A stretch of DNA of 7,707 nucleotides from Nitrospirales bacterium. GTDB taxonomy: Bacteria > Nitrospirota > Nitrospiria > Nitrospirales > UBA8639. Below the pieces are notes generated by a model. The model saw only the letters and a program-made list of their open reading frames with translations, was not told the origin of the DNA and made no database searches. Shown in pieces: positions 1 to 6,423 of the stretch. Numbering within the stretch: position 1 is the first letter of the stretch; every line of letters begins with the position of its first letter. The DNA lies in NCBI GenBank assembly GCA_021604265.1, contig BQIY01000090.1, forward strand, positions 1 through 7,707. The letters run 5' to 3'. The position numbers were made by a program, and so were the translations under genes.

Positions 1-199
1 GATGCGAAAGCGAGGCCGCCGGTTTCGCCGTCATCAACTAATCACGCATCCGCTGTTCACATTTTTCAAAATGTATGTGATGCGTTTTGGATTTCTCGAC
101 GGAAAGCCTGGTCTTATGTTGTCCGGGTTATACGCCTACTATACGTTTACGAAATATGCCAAACTGTGGGAACTGGATCAACATCAGTCTTCGTGTTGA
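1..199 (+). CDS. Partial WaaE/KdtX-like GT2 glycosyltransferase (C-terminal end only)
   Basis: This is the last 65 or so codons of a gene that begins before the window; the frame is open from base 2 and stops with TGA at 197-199. The visible part is the conserved C-terminal tail of the WaaE/KdtX group of GT2 enzymes, which add a hexose (glucose in the characterised members) to the inner-core heptose of LPS. Recognisable pieces are a basic stretch (RKRGRRFRR), the segment HPLFTFFKMYV, then GFLDGKPGL and YTFTKYAKLWEL. The complete gene at 2243-3007 has the same tail pattern (FFK-Y, G--DG--G, YTF-KY-KL-E), so the two are paralogues. The catalytic domain with the DXD site is outside the window and cannot be judged. 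The ATG at base 2 is almost certainly internal. The next gene starts 5 bases after the stop. The family call is strong; the exact sugar is inferred. Confidence 0.85.
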   Translation, partial: MRKRGRRFRRHQLITHPLFTFFKMYVMRFGFLDGKPGLMLSGLYAYYTFTKYAKLWELDQHQSSC

Positions 200-204
200 A
201 CGCA

Positions 205-1404
205 ATGTCTTCCTTGAAAAGTCTTATGACATCAGTCAATTCAGCGAACACTCAGCAGCCATGTCCTCCATTACGAATTTTGCATACAGAATCATCGATG
301 GAACTTGGTGGTCAGGAGTTTCGGACTCTCAACGAAATTTCCGGCATGGTGAAGCGAGGGCATTATGTCGTCTTGGCTGTGCAGCCCTGCAGCCAGCTCG
401 CTATACGGGCCAAGCAGCATGGTCTCGTGGTTGAAGAAGTCAACATGAGCCGTGAGAGATGGCTTTGGCTCATTGTGGTGTTTCTTAAAATTATTGCACG
501 GCATCAGATTCAGGTGGTGAATTCCCATGGATCAATTGATAGCTGGACTGCGGCTATTGCCGGTCGTTTCTCACGTCGTTTCCCGTTGATTGTCAGAACG
601 CGTCATAAGTCCACGAAGATTTCCAGGACCTGGCGTCATCGTGTGCTGTATCAACGTCTGCCTCATGCTGTCATCACGACTGGTGAAGCGGTCAAGAATA
701 TTGTGGTAGGGCAAGCGGATGTTCCGGCGGAACGAGTCTTTTCGATACCAACTGGAGTTGACTTAGAGACATTTCGGCCCGATAGGCAAGGTGATGGTCG
801 CAAGGCGCACTCTTCAATCACCGTTCAACCTGTTGTGATTGGGACTGTCGCGTTTTTCAGATCGTACAAAGGATTGTCTTATCTGTTGGAAGCCTTTCGC
901 ATGGTGGCGTCCAGTTTGCCGCATGCCATGTTACAGCTTGTGGGGGATGGCCCAGACTATGCGTCGATTGTCAAAAAACGAGATGAGCTTGGCTTGGAAG
1001 AGCAGGTGATATTGACGGGATTTCAAGAAGATGTGGCGTCAATATTATCGAATCTTGATGTCTTTGTGCTTCCATCTATTGAAGCGGAAGGTGTTCCTCA
1101 AAGTTTGACTCAAGCGATGGCTATGGGGGGTGCGGTGGTGGCGACGGATGTAGGCAGTGTTCGCGAAGTTGTGAAACATGAAACAACTGGTCTTTTGGTG
1201 GAGGCGAAAAATAGTGAAAGCCTTGCTCACGCCATCATTCGATTGGCCACAAATCAAGAGCTTCGAGAGCAGTTAGGGCAGGCAGCGAAAAGACACATTG
1301 CCGAATGCTATAGCTTTCACGGCATGCTCGTGCGAACTGAGTCCGTCTATCGTGCTTGTCTTGAACGACAAATTTCGGGGAGTGTCATGGTGAGTGACCC
1401 ATGA
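205..1404 (+). CDS. GT4 family glycosyltransferase with a Gln in the EX7E motif
   Basis: A retaining, GT-B fold glycosyltransferase of family GT4, 399 residues from the chosen start, expected to move a sugar from a nucleotide-sugar donor onto a growing surface glycan in the cytoplasm. The N-terminal domain opens with LRILHTESSMELGGQEFR (about residues 23-40), the usual first strand and glycine loop. The inter-domain region carries IPTGVD at 181-186. The C-terminal donor domain shows GTVAFFRSYKG (213-223), LVGDGP (245-250), TGF (271-273) and LPSIEAEGVPQSLTQAMAMG (289-308). In that last motif the first Glu of the EX7E pair is present (E295), but the second position is Gln (Q303, codon 1111-1113). 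The ATG at 205 follows the previous stop by 5 bases; no strong ribosome site is visible, and GTG 166 or ATG 226 are alternatives. The last four bases overlap the next start (ATGA), suggesting translational coupling. Substrate unknown. Confidence 0.9.
   Translation: MSSLKSLMTSVNSANTQQPCPPLRILHTESSMELGGQEFRTLNEISGMVKRGHYVVLAVQPCSQLAIRAKQHGLVVEEVNMSRERWLWLIVVFLKIIARHQIQVVNSHGSIDSWTAAIAGRFSRRFPLIVRTRHKSTKISRTWRHRVLYQRLPHAVITTGEAVKNIVVGQADVPAERVFSIPTGVDLETFRPDRQGDGRKAHSSITVQPVVIGTVAFFRSYKGLSYLLEAFRMVASSLPHAMLQLVGDGPDYASIVKKRDELGLEEQVILTGFQEDVASILSNLDVFVLPSIEAEGVPQSLTQAMAMGGAVVATDVGSVREVVKHETTGLLVEAKNSESLAHAIIRLATNQELREQLGQAAKRHIAECYSFHGMLVRTESVYRACLERQISGSVMVSDP
1389..1394 (+). promoter_or_regulatory. 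Ribosome binding site for the GT2-fold gene at 1401
   Basis: GGTGAG lies inside the end of the preceding gene, 6 bases before the ATG at 1401. It supports that start and the ATGA overlap between the two genes. Confidence 0.5.
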
Positions 1405-2240
1405 AAGTCAGTGGTTTTACCTTTATTCGAAACGCGGTGATGTATGACTTTCCTATCGTTGAGGCAATTCAGTCGGCCTTACCAATTGTCGATGAATTTA
1501 TCGTGAATGTCGGAAATTCAGAAGATGAGACCCTTGAACTCATCCGCTCTTTGGGGGACAAACGGATTAAAATTGTTGAGAGCGTTTGGGATGACACGCT
1601 GAAGGAGGAGGGGCGAGTCTTGGGAATGCAACAGGATATTGCACTTTCTCATTGTACCGGAGATTGGGCATTTCTCGTTCAAGGAGATGAAGTCATTCAT
1701 GAAGATGACTTACCTGCCATCCATGATGCTATGAATGCACATATTCATCGCGAAAACATTTTGGGACTGGTCTTTCGTGTTCTGCATTTTAAAGGAGACT
1801 ATTGGTCTCTTGACCCTTGGATGTATCGAAAAGCCACCAGGGTTGTTCGCACGAACCGGCAAATTCGCTCTTCGGCGGACGGTTGCGACTTTCGAACAGA
1901 ACAGTCAGCGCGAATGATTAAGTCTGGTCCCTCTGGACAGGTCATTCCAGCTCGAGTGTTTCACTATGGATGGGTCAAAGACCCCGAAACGTTTCGTGCC
2001 AAAAAACGTGTCATGGAATCCTGGTGGCATGGAAAGACGCGCACACCTGAGGAGTTGGATCAGGAAGCGGCCTTGCAGTCGCAATTTCCGAATTATTCAA
2101 TACTCAAGGATTTTAAGGGTGACCATCCGCATGTCATGCAAATGCGACTGGCCAGGTCGAAAAAAATTAGAGCAAGACGGAACCGTTGGTTGAATTGGAA
2201 GTTTTACCGTGAAGTGATGAATCATGGATTTAAAGGCTAA
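1401..2240 (+). CDS. GT2-fold glycosyltransferase with a QGDE motif in place of DXD
   Basis: A 279-residue protein with the start of a GT-A glycosyltransferase: KVSGFTFIRNAVMYDFPIVE (2-21), then VDEFIVNVGNSEDETLELI (30-48), the counterpart of the nucleotide-binding strand and acidic loop of GT2. Around residues 91-97 it has FLVQGDE, where GT2 enzymes usually have a D-A-D type metal site; D96 and E97 keep part of the acidic character. The second half is long and unusual: it is rich in Trp and His (GDYWSLDPWMYRKATRVV at 132-149, FHYGWVKDPETF at 187-198, MESWWHGKTRTPEEL at 205-219) and ends in a very basic tail (KKIRARRNR, 254-262). There is no signal peptide or membrane span. It overlaps the previous gene by 4 bases and is followed 2 bases later by another GT2 gene. 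Membership of the GT2 superfamily is well supported; donor, acceptor and whether it is fully active are not. Confidence 0.82.
   Translation: MKVSGFTFIRNAVMYDFPIVEAIQSALPIVDEFIVNVGNSEDETLELIRSLGDKRIKIVESVWDDTLKEEGRVLGMQQDIALSHCTGDWAFLVQGDEVIHEDDLPAIHDAMNAHIHRENILGLVFRVLHFKGDYWSLDPWMYRKATRVVRTNRQIRSSADGCDFRTEQSARMIKSGPSGQVIPARVFHYGWVKDPETFRAKKRVMESWWHGKTRTPEELDQEAALQSQFPNYSILKDFKGDHPHVMQMRLARSKKIRARRNRWLNWKFYREVMNHGFKG
2232..2236 (+). promoter_or_regulatory. Ribosome binding site for the WaaE-like gene at 2243
   Basis: AAAGG sits 6 bases before the ATG at 2243, within the last codons of the upstream gene. This fixes the start 2 bases after the upstream TAA. Confidence 0.5.
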
Positions 2241-2242
2241 GC

Positions 2243-3007
2243 ATGAGCTCTCGTCAGACTGTAGCGGTTTTGGTCATCACGAAGAATGAAGAAACACACA
2301 TCACGGAGTGTTTGGAGAGCGTCAAGTGGGCTGATGAGATCATTCTCGTGGATGCCCAAAGCACAGATGAAACGGTAGCCATTGCCAGAAAATTTACAGA
2401 CCGGATTTTTATCAGACCATGGCCGGGCTTTGGGCTTCAAAAGAATTTTGGCCTGGAACAGGCCGGTGCTGATTGGATCTTGATTCTCGATGCTGACGAG
2501 CGTGTCAGTGTGGAATTGTCCAAAGAAATTCAAGAAACCCTTTCAATGGCTTTAGATGATACCGCGGCCTATCGCGTTCCCCGGAGAAATTTCTTTTACG
2601 GAAAATGGGTTCAATGGGGTGGAGCGTATCCTGACTATCAAATTCGTCTCGTTCAGAGAGGAAAAGCGCAGTATAATGACGTGGCCGTTCACGAAAATCT
2701 GCTTGTTGATGGTTCGATTGCGACGCTTTCCGGACATCTCGATCACTACACGGAACGACAGATTACCGATCATTTTAAGAAGTTTAATCTGTATACCACG
2801 TTAGCCGCTTCTGAAAAAGGCAAAGTCCAGAACTCTGTCTCCTGGTATCATGTCGTGTGTAATCCGTTTATCATATTTTTCAAGACCTATGTATTAAAAA
2901 AGGGCTATCGGGATGGTACGCGGGGAATTATTTTTGCGGTATTTGCCAGTATGTATACCTTTGTCAAATATACGAAACTGTTTGAGTCTCATGTGGGAGA
3001 GAAATGA
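2243..3007 (+). CDS. WaaE/KdtX-like GT2 glycosyltransferase (LPS core)
   Basis: A complete 254-residue inverting GT2 enzyme of the WaaE/KdtX group; characterised relatives transfer glucose to the first heptose of the LPS inner core. All expected landmarks are present in order: VLVITKNEE (9-17), DEIILVDAQSTDET (31-44), the QKNFGLEQA segment (66-74) found in this group, the metal-binding DADE (83-86), YPDYQIRLVQRG (129-140) and VHENLLVDG (149-157) with the likely catalytic acidic residue in the VHE context. The C-terminal tail (IFFKTYVLKKGYRDG and YTFVKYTKLFE) contains aromatic and basic stretches that may sit on the membrane surface near the lipid acceptor. Length is normal for the family, and an AAAGG ribosome site supports the start. 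The same tail occurs in the truncated gene at the left edge, so the locus carries two paralogues, perhaps for different positions or sugars. Family assignment is firm; exact specificity is inferred. Confidence 0.92.
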   Translation: MSSRQTVAVLVITKNEETHITECLESVKWADEIILVDAQSTDETVAIARKFTDRIFIRPWPGFGLQKNFGLEQAGADWILILDADERVSVELSKEIQETLSMALDDTAAYRVPRRNFFYGKWVQWGGAYPDYQIRLVQRGKAQYNDVAVHENLLVDGSIATLSGHLDHYTERQITDHFKKFNLYTTLAASEKGKVQNSVSWYHVVCNPFIIFFKTYVLKKGYRDGTRGIIFAVFASMYTFVKYTKLFESHVGEK

Positions 3008-3051
3008 CGTGGATTGATTGGCATGCGAGAACACGTAAAGATTAATCACGC

Positions 3052-4146
3052 ATGAAGATTGTGATTGCCGCCTGGCATTTAAAAGATTTTAATGTTGGTC
3101 TGGGGCGGTATACGCGTAATCTTATAGAAAGTCTTGGTCACGTTGATCGAACCAATGACTATAAAATTCTCATACCTGTCAAGCCTGTAAATTTTCCCTC
3201 CTATCCCAACGTCGAATACCGGTTCTGTCGTTATCCCGTGTTTAAGCGACGGTTTTGGGAACAGGCCGCGACCATGTGCGGGGGGCGGTATGATCTTTTG
3301 CATTTCCCGTACGATTCGTGCCTTGCTGTCAAACGTGGGAAATTTATTGTCACGATTCATGACGTGAAGCCGTTGTTGTATCCAAAGCCGACAAAACATT
3401 TCAACCTCTACGGATATATGCAACGTCTATGTATTCCGCGTCCTTTAGAGAACATCGATCATATTATTACGGTGTCAGAATGTTCACGGAGAGATATAGT
3501 TGAACATCTTGGTGTTCCTCAGGAACAGATCACGGTGATTCCCCAAGGTGTCGAGCACGGTCTGTTTCTTCCTTCTACTACGGAAGTGACTCACGAGCAA
3601 GAGAGCAGTCCTTACGTCTTGTGCGTGGCGGGCTCCGATCCAACCAAAAATATTCAATCCCTCATTCATGCCTTTTCATTGCTGCCGGAGGATATCCGGC
3701 AATCACATCAGTTAATTCTGGTTGGAGATATCAACAAGCATGGAGAGCTTCCACGGCTTGTGAAGCAGAAAGGGATCGAACCGCAGACGGTATTTGCAGG
3801 GCCAGTGTCAGATCGACAATTGGTGCAGTATTATCAGCAGGCCTCACTCTTTGTCTTCCCGTCTCTGTATGAAGGGTTCGGGTTGCCAGTCCTCGAGGCG
3901 ATGGCCTGCGGTTGTCCTGTAGTCTGTTCGAATACGTCTTCATTGCCCGAAGTGGTGGGTGATGCTGCGATGATGGTTAGTCCTCTGGATAGTGCCGACT
4001 TGGAGCATGCGATGAGGCAAGTGCTGACCGATCCAAGTCTTCAAGCCCGAATGCGGAATGCCGGACTTCAACGGGCCCAGCAGTTTTCTTGGGAGCAAAC
4101 GGCGGTGCAAACCGTCCAACTCTATGAACACGTTGCCGGTAGCTGA
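3052..4146 (+). CDS. GT4 family glycosyltransferase (mannosyltransferase-like)
   Basis: A 364-residue retaining GT-B enzyme of family GT4 with every diagnostic element intact. The N-terminal domain has MKIVIAAWHL, then a glycine-rich donor loop NVGLGRYTRNL (14-24), LLHFPYD (82-88) and the TIHDVKPLLYP segment (101-111). ITVSECSRRDI (139-149) and VIPQGVEHGLF (162-172) bridge the domains. The C-terminal domain has VLCVAGSDPTKNI (189-201), LILVGD (221-226), FAGPVSD (248-254) and FPSLYEGFGLPVLEAMACG (269-287), with both glutamates of EX7E present (E274 and E282). This arrangement resembles GT4 enzymes annotated as mannosyl- or rhamnosyltransferases in O-antigen and core loci, but sequence alone does not fix the sugar. 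It follows the WaaE-like gene after 44 bases, with only a weak AAAG (3037-3040) as ribosome site. It has no membrane segment and probably works in the cytoplasm on a lipid-linked acceptor. Confidence 0.92.
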   Translation: MKIVIAAWHLKDFNVGLGRYTRNLIESLGHVDRTNDYKILIPVKPVNFPSYPNVEYRFCRYPVFKRRFWEQAATMCGGRYDLLHFPYDSCLAVKRGKFIVTIHDVKPLLYPKPTKHFNLYGYMQRLCIPRPLENIDHIITVSECSRRDIVEHLGVPQEQITVIPQGVEHGLFLPSTTEVTHEQESSPYVLCVAGSDPTKNIQSLIHAFSLLPEDIRQSHQLILVGDINKHGELPRLVKQKGIEPQTVFAGPVSDRQLVQYYQQASLFVFPSLYEGFGLPVLEAMACGCPVVCSNTSSLPEVVGDAAMMVSPLDSADLEHAMRQVLTDPSLQARMRNAGLQRAQQFSWEQTAVQTVQLYEHVAGS

Positions 4147-4192
4147 TCATGTGTGCGCTGGGAATCAGGCACGCGAGCCGGCCGTAAGCAAC

Positions 4193-4197
4193 GAGAG
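4193..4197 (+). promoter_or_regulatory. Possible ribosome binding site for the GT9 gene at 4208
   Basis: GAGAG lies 10 bases before ATG 4208, a rather long spacing, and 19 before ATG 4217. It is the only purine-rich stretch close upstream, so it mildly favours 4208 over the other in-frame starts. Confidence 0.35.
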
Positions 4198-4207
4198 TCA
4201 TTTCTCC

Positions 4208-5272
4208 ATGTCTCGCATGACGCCTACACGGCTCTTACTCTTAGCCATACGTGCGATCGGTGATGTGGTGCTGATTACCCCTATCATTCGACAGCTTCGA
4301 CTGGCCTATCCTGGCGTGTATCTGGCCGCACTGGCCGATGGACAAAGTGCAAAGATTCTTCATCATAATCCCCATCTCGATCGAGTTATTGAGATTGATC
4401 GACGTGCTGCGAAACAATTATCGAACATTGAACAGTTCAATCAATGGCTGCAGTGCATAGCTGACATCCGGCAAGAACAATTTGATACGGTGGTCGATGT
4501 ATTTGGCGGACCAAGAAGCGCCATGCTCGCGTGGTTGTCCGGGGCCTCTCACCGGTATGGCGAAGAGTCTCGAAAGCGGGTACGCGGATTTCTGTACAGT
4601 CATTCTGTGCAGATCTCTCGTGATGGCCAGCATTTGATAGAACAGAAACTGGCGTTAATTCATCCTCTGGTCGGGAATATTGAGGCTCATCATGTATCGT
4701 TGGAACTCTTCCTCGAATCTCATGAAACACAACGTGCCTTAGCGTTACTTGCAACTGGACAGATGACATCTCAACGAATGATCGGTCTTGTGCCGGGAGC
4801 CGGATCACCATGGCGAAGGTGGCCGCCAGAACGATTTGCTGAATTGGCGGATTTTCTCATCGAGTACTATCACGCCAGAATTGTTCTAGTCGGAAGCCCT
4901 GATGATCAAGGCGTTTGCCAGGAAATTTGCGAGTGCATGAACAAGCAGCCCTTGGATTTGTCTGGACAAACCAGTCTTCGAGAGTTGATCGCCGTCTTAG
5001 CCCAACTTGATTTAGTCATTTCCAATGTCACAGGACCGATGCACATTGCGTCTGCATTAGCAAAACCTCAGGTGATCGGTCTTTATGGCGCGGCTGATAC
5101 CGTTCAGTATGCGCCGTGGGGAAGTCGTGCGATGATGGTGACGAAGGGGAGTCGAGAGGACGCGTATTGGCAAAAGGTCAATTATGAACAAGATTATCAG
5201 CGGTTATTGGAAATTTCTGTTCAAGATGTGAGGGACGCGATCGTTCGCCTCATGACCGACTGGAAGCCCTAG
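4208..5272 (+). CDS. GT9 heptosyltransferase-family protein with an altered donor site
   Basis: A 354-residue GT-B protein of family GT9, whose known members transfer heptose from ADP-heptose to the LPS inner core. The N-terminal motif LLLAIRAIGDVVLITP (10-25) includes the presumed catalytic Asp (D19), followed by LHHNPHLDRVIEI (51-63) and FDTVVDVFGGPRSAMLAWLSG (92-112). The C-terminal donor domain has LVPGAGSPWRRWPPERFAEL (194-213), ARIVLVGSPDD (223-233), LSGQTSLRELIAVLAQLDLV (251-270) and SNVTGPMHIASALAKP (272-287). Two normally conserved spots differ: the Lys of the K-x-W motif is Arg (R203), and the Asp of the N-D-T/S-G motif is Val (V274, codon 5027-5029). The G-P-T-D/N-P segment is replaced by GAADT. 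The protein also lacks the C-terminal cysteine cluster of its neighbour. The frame is open back into the upstream gene, but ATG 4208 is chosen because it gives normal family length and follows GAGAG; ATG 4217 and 4124 are alternatives. Confidence 0.88.
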   Translation: MSRMTPTRLLLLAIRAIGDVVLITPIIRQLRLAYPGVYLAALADGQSAKILHHNPHLDRVIEIDRRAAKQLSNIEQFNQWLQCIADIRQEQFDTVVDVFGGPRSAMLAWLSGASHRYGEESRKRVRGFLYSHSVQISRDGQHLIEQKLALIHPLVGNIEAHHVSLELFLESHETQRALALLATGQMTSQRMIGLVPGAGSPWRRWPPERFAELADFLIEYYHARIVLVGSPDDQGVCQEICECMNKQPLDLSGQTSLRELIAVLAQLDLVISNVTGPMHIASALAKPQVIGLYGAADTVQYAPWGSRAMMVTKGSREDAYWQKVNYEQDYQRLLEISVQDVRDAIVRLMTDWKP

Positions 5273-5337
5273 TTTGTAAGGATGCTCAGCATTATTGGTC
5301 ATCCTCCTTGTTTCTTTCTTTCATATTGGACAAATCC

Positions 5338-5342
5338 TGGAA
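5338..5342 (+). promoter_or_regulatory. Ribosome binding site supporting the TTG start at 5350
   Basis: TGGAA lies 7 bases before TTG 5350, whereas the upstream TTG codons at 5308 and 5326 are preceded by pyrimidine-rich sequence. This supports the shorter N-terminus. Confidence 0.35.
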
Positions 5343-5349
5343 CCTATCG

Positions 5350-6369
5350 TTGAACCATATTCTTATTATTAAACTGCGGTATATCGGGGATGTGGTGCTC
5401 TCGACTCCCGTCCTTTCGGCCCTGCGGCAGCAATTTCCTCATGCAACCTTGGTTTGTCTCGTCAATCCTGGAACGCAAGAGATTCTTCAGCATAACCCGC
5501 ACATCGATGACGTATTGGTGATGGTTCGAGGAAGCCTTCTCGAACAAATGCAATTCTGGCTTGAGTTGCGTCGTCGACAATTTGATTGTGTGATTGATTT
5601 GACTGACGGCGACCGTTCAGCTTTTCTGACTTGGGTTTCTGGCGCGTCCCGGCGAATTGGCTTCAATAGCGAGAACCGATGGAGAGGGAGATTCTATTCC
5701 CATTGTATTTCATCCGGAGTTGCGGGGCGTCATATGGTGGAGTATCACGCTCAAGCCCTTTCGCTCATCAATGTTCCTGCTGTTGCTCACGCACCGGAGG
5801 TGTCTGTCGGAACAGAACAGACGGCTTGTGCTCAGGCCAGATTAGATGAGCTGGGACTTCTTGGCCGTCGTTGGGTGATGGTTCACCCGACGGCACGATA
5901 CTGGTTTAAAGCCTGGCCATTGGAACGATTTGCGATGTTATGTGATCGGCTGGCTGAACACAACCTGTCGGTCGTTCTCGTCGGAGATGTCCACGATCAA
6001 GAAGCGGCAACACAGATTCAAGAATTGGTCAACACGCCAGTGTTCTCGCTCGTGGGGAAAACGCCGTTATTGGAATTAGCAGCGATGATGAAACAGGCTG
6101 ACCTGTTTATAGGGAATGACACGGGACTGATGCATATCGCTTCGGCGGTCGGTTGTCCTGTGCTTGGTCTGTTCGGGCCGACGAATCCTGAAACGTGGGG
6201 GCCAAGGGGAAATAAGACCACGGTTATCTATAAGGAGCTGGATTGCCGGGCGTGTTTTCGTCCAGGCTGTTTTCGCGGCGAAGAGAGCTGCATGAAGCTG
6301 ATAGCCGTTGATGAAGTGTATGAGGCTGCGCTTGAGCTGCTTCAAGCAGGGAAACCTTCAGATTCTTAG
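5350..6369 (+). CDS. GT9 heptosyltransferase (WaaF/RfaQ type), TTG start
   Basis: A 339-residue GT9 enzyme expected to transfer an L-glycero-D-manno-heptose residue from ADP-heptose onto the LPS inner core at the cytoplasmic face. The motifs are canonical: ILIIKLRYIGDVVLSTPVLSAL (4-25) with the catalytic Asp D14, ILQHNPHIDDVLV (45-57), VIDLTDGDRSAFLTWVSGASRRIG (81-104), VHPTARYWFKAWPLERFAML (178-197) with the phosphate-binding Lys K187, LVGKTPLLELAAMMKQADLFIGNDTGLMHIASA (234-266) including the D-T-G, and LFGPTNPETWGP (274-285). Near the end there is a four-cysteine cluster (C299, C302, C307, C314 in the CRACF..C......CM pattern) common in this subgroup. The frame has no ATG near its beginning. 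TTG 5350 places the first beta strand at the usual distance from the N-terminus and follows TGGAA; TTG 5308 would add 14 residues. It is the last gene of the operon and its stop is 54 bases from the convergent gene's stop. Confidence 0.92.
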   Translation: MNHILIIKLRYIGDVVLSTPVLSALRQQFPHATLVCLVNPGTQEILQHNPHIDDVLVMVRGSLLEQMQFWLELRRRQFDCVIDLTDGDRSAFLTWVSGASRRIGFNSENRWRGRFYSHCISSGVAGRHMVEYHAQALSLINVPAVAHAPEVSVGTEQTACAQARLDELGLLGRRWVMVHPTARYWFKAWPLERFAMLCDRLAEHNLSVVLVGDVHDQEAATQIQELVNTPVFSLVGKTPLLELAAMMKQADLFIGNDTGLMHIASAVGCPVLGLFGPTNPETWGPRGNKTTVIYKELDCRACFRPGCFRGEESCMKLIAVDEVYEAALELLQAGKPSDS

Positions 6370-6423
6370 CTTGGATCTGTAGGTGCCATTCATCGTATTG
6401 GTGCTACGCAGCTGTCGTCTTCT

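Noticed and set aside
87..434. A 115-codon open frame overlapping the first two genes
   Set aside because: It is an alternative frame of the GT2 tail and GT4 genes, with no recognisable motif, while both of those genes show clear family signatures in their own frames.
4149..4187. Twelve-codon frame in the gap before the GT9 gene
   Set aside because: It ends well before the next start, has no ribosome site and no recognisable sequence; it is within what chance would give.
4058..4207. Longer N-terminus for the first GT9 protein starting within the upstream gene
   Set aside because: The extra 50 residues have no family-like sequence, would overlap the GT4 gene by 89 bases, and give a protein longer than normal. 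ATG 4208 places the first beta strand correctly.
4437..4811. A 124-codon minus-strand open frame inside the GT9 gene
   Set aside because: It lies antisense to the conserved GT9 motifs, shows no domain, and has no promoter or ribosome site; it is a shadow of the real gene.
5279..5323. Possible intrinsic terminator between the two GT9 genes
   Set aside because: The stem is only 6 base pairs with a 15-base loop, it is not GC-rich, and the T-rich stretch after it is interrupted by C. I mention it only as a possible weak pause.
6370..6423. Terminator in the gap between the convergent genes
   Set aside because: Only short, imperfect symmetry (GTAG/CTAC and CAGCTG) is visible and there is no T run on either strand, so I cannot support a terminator although one would be expected here.
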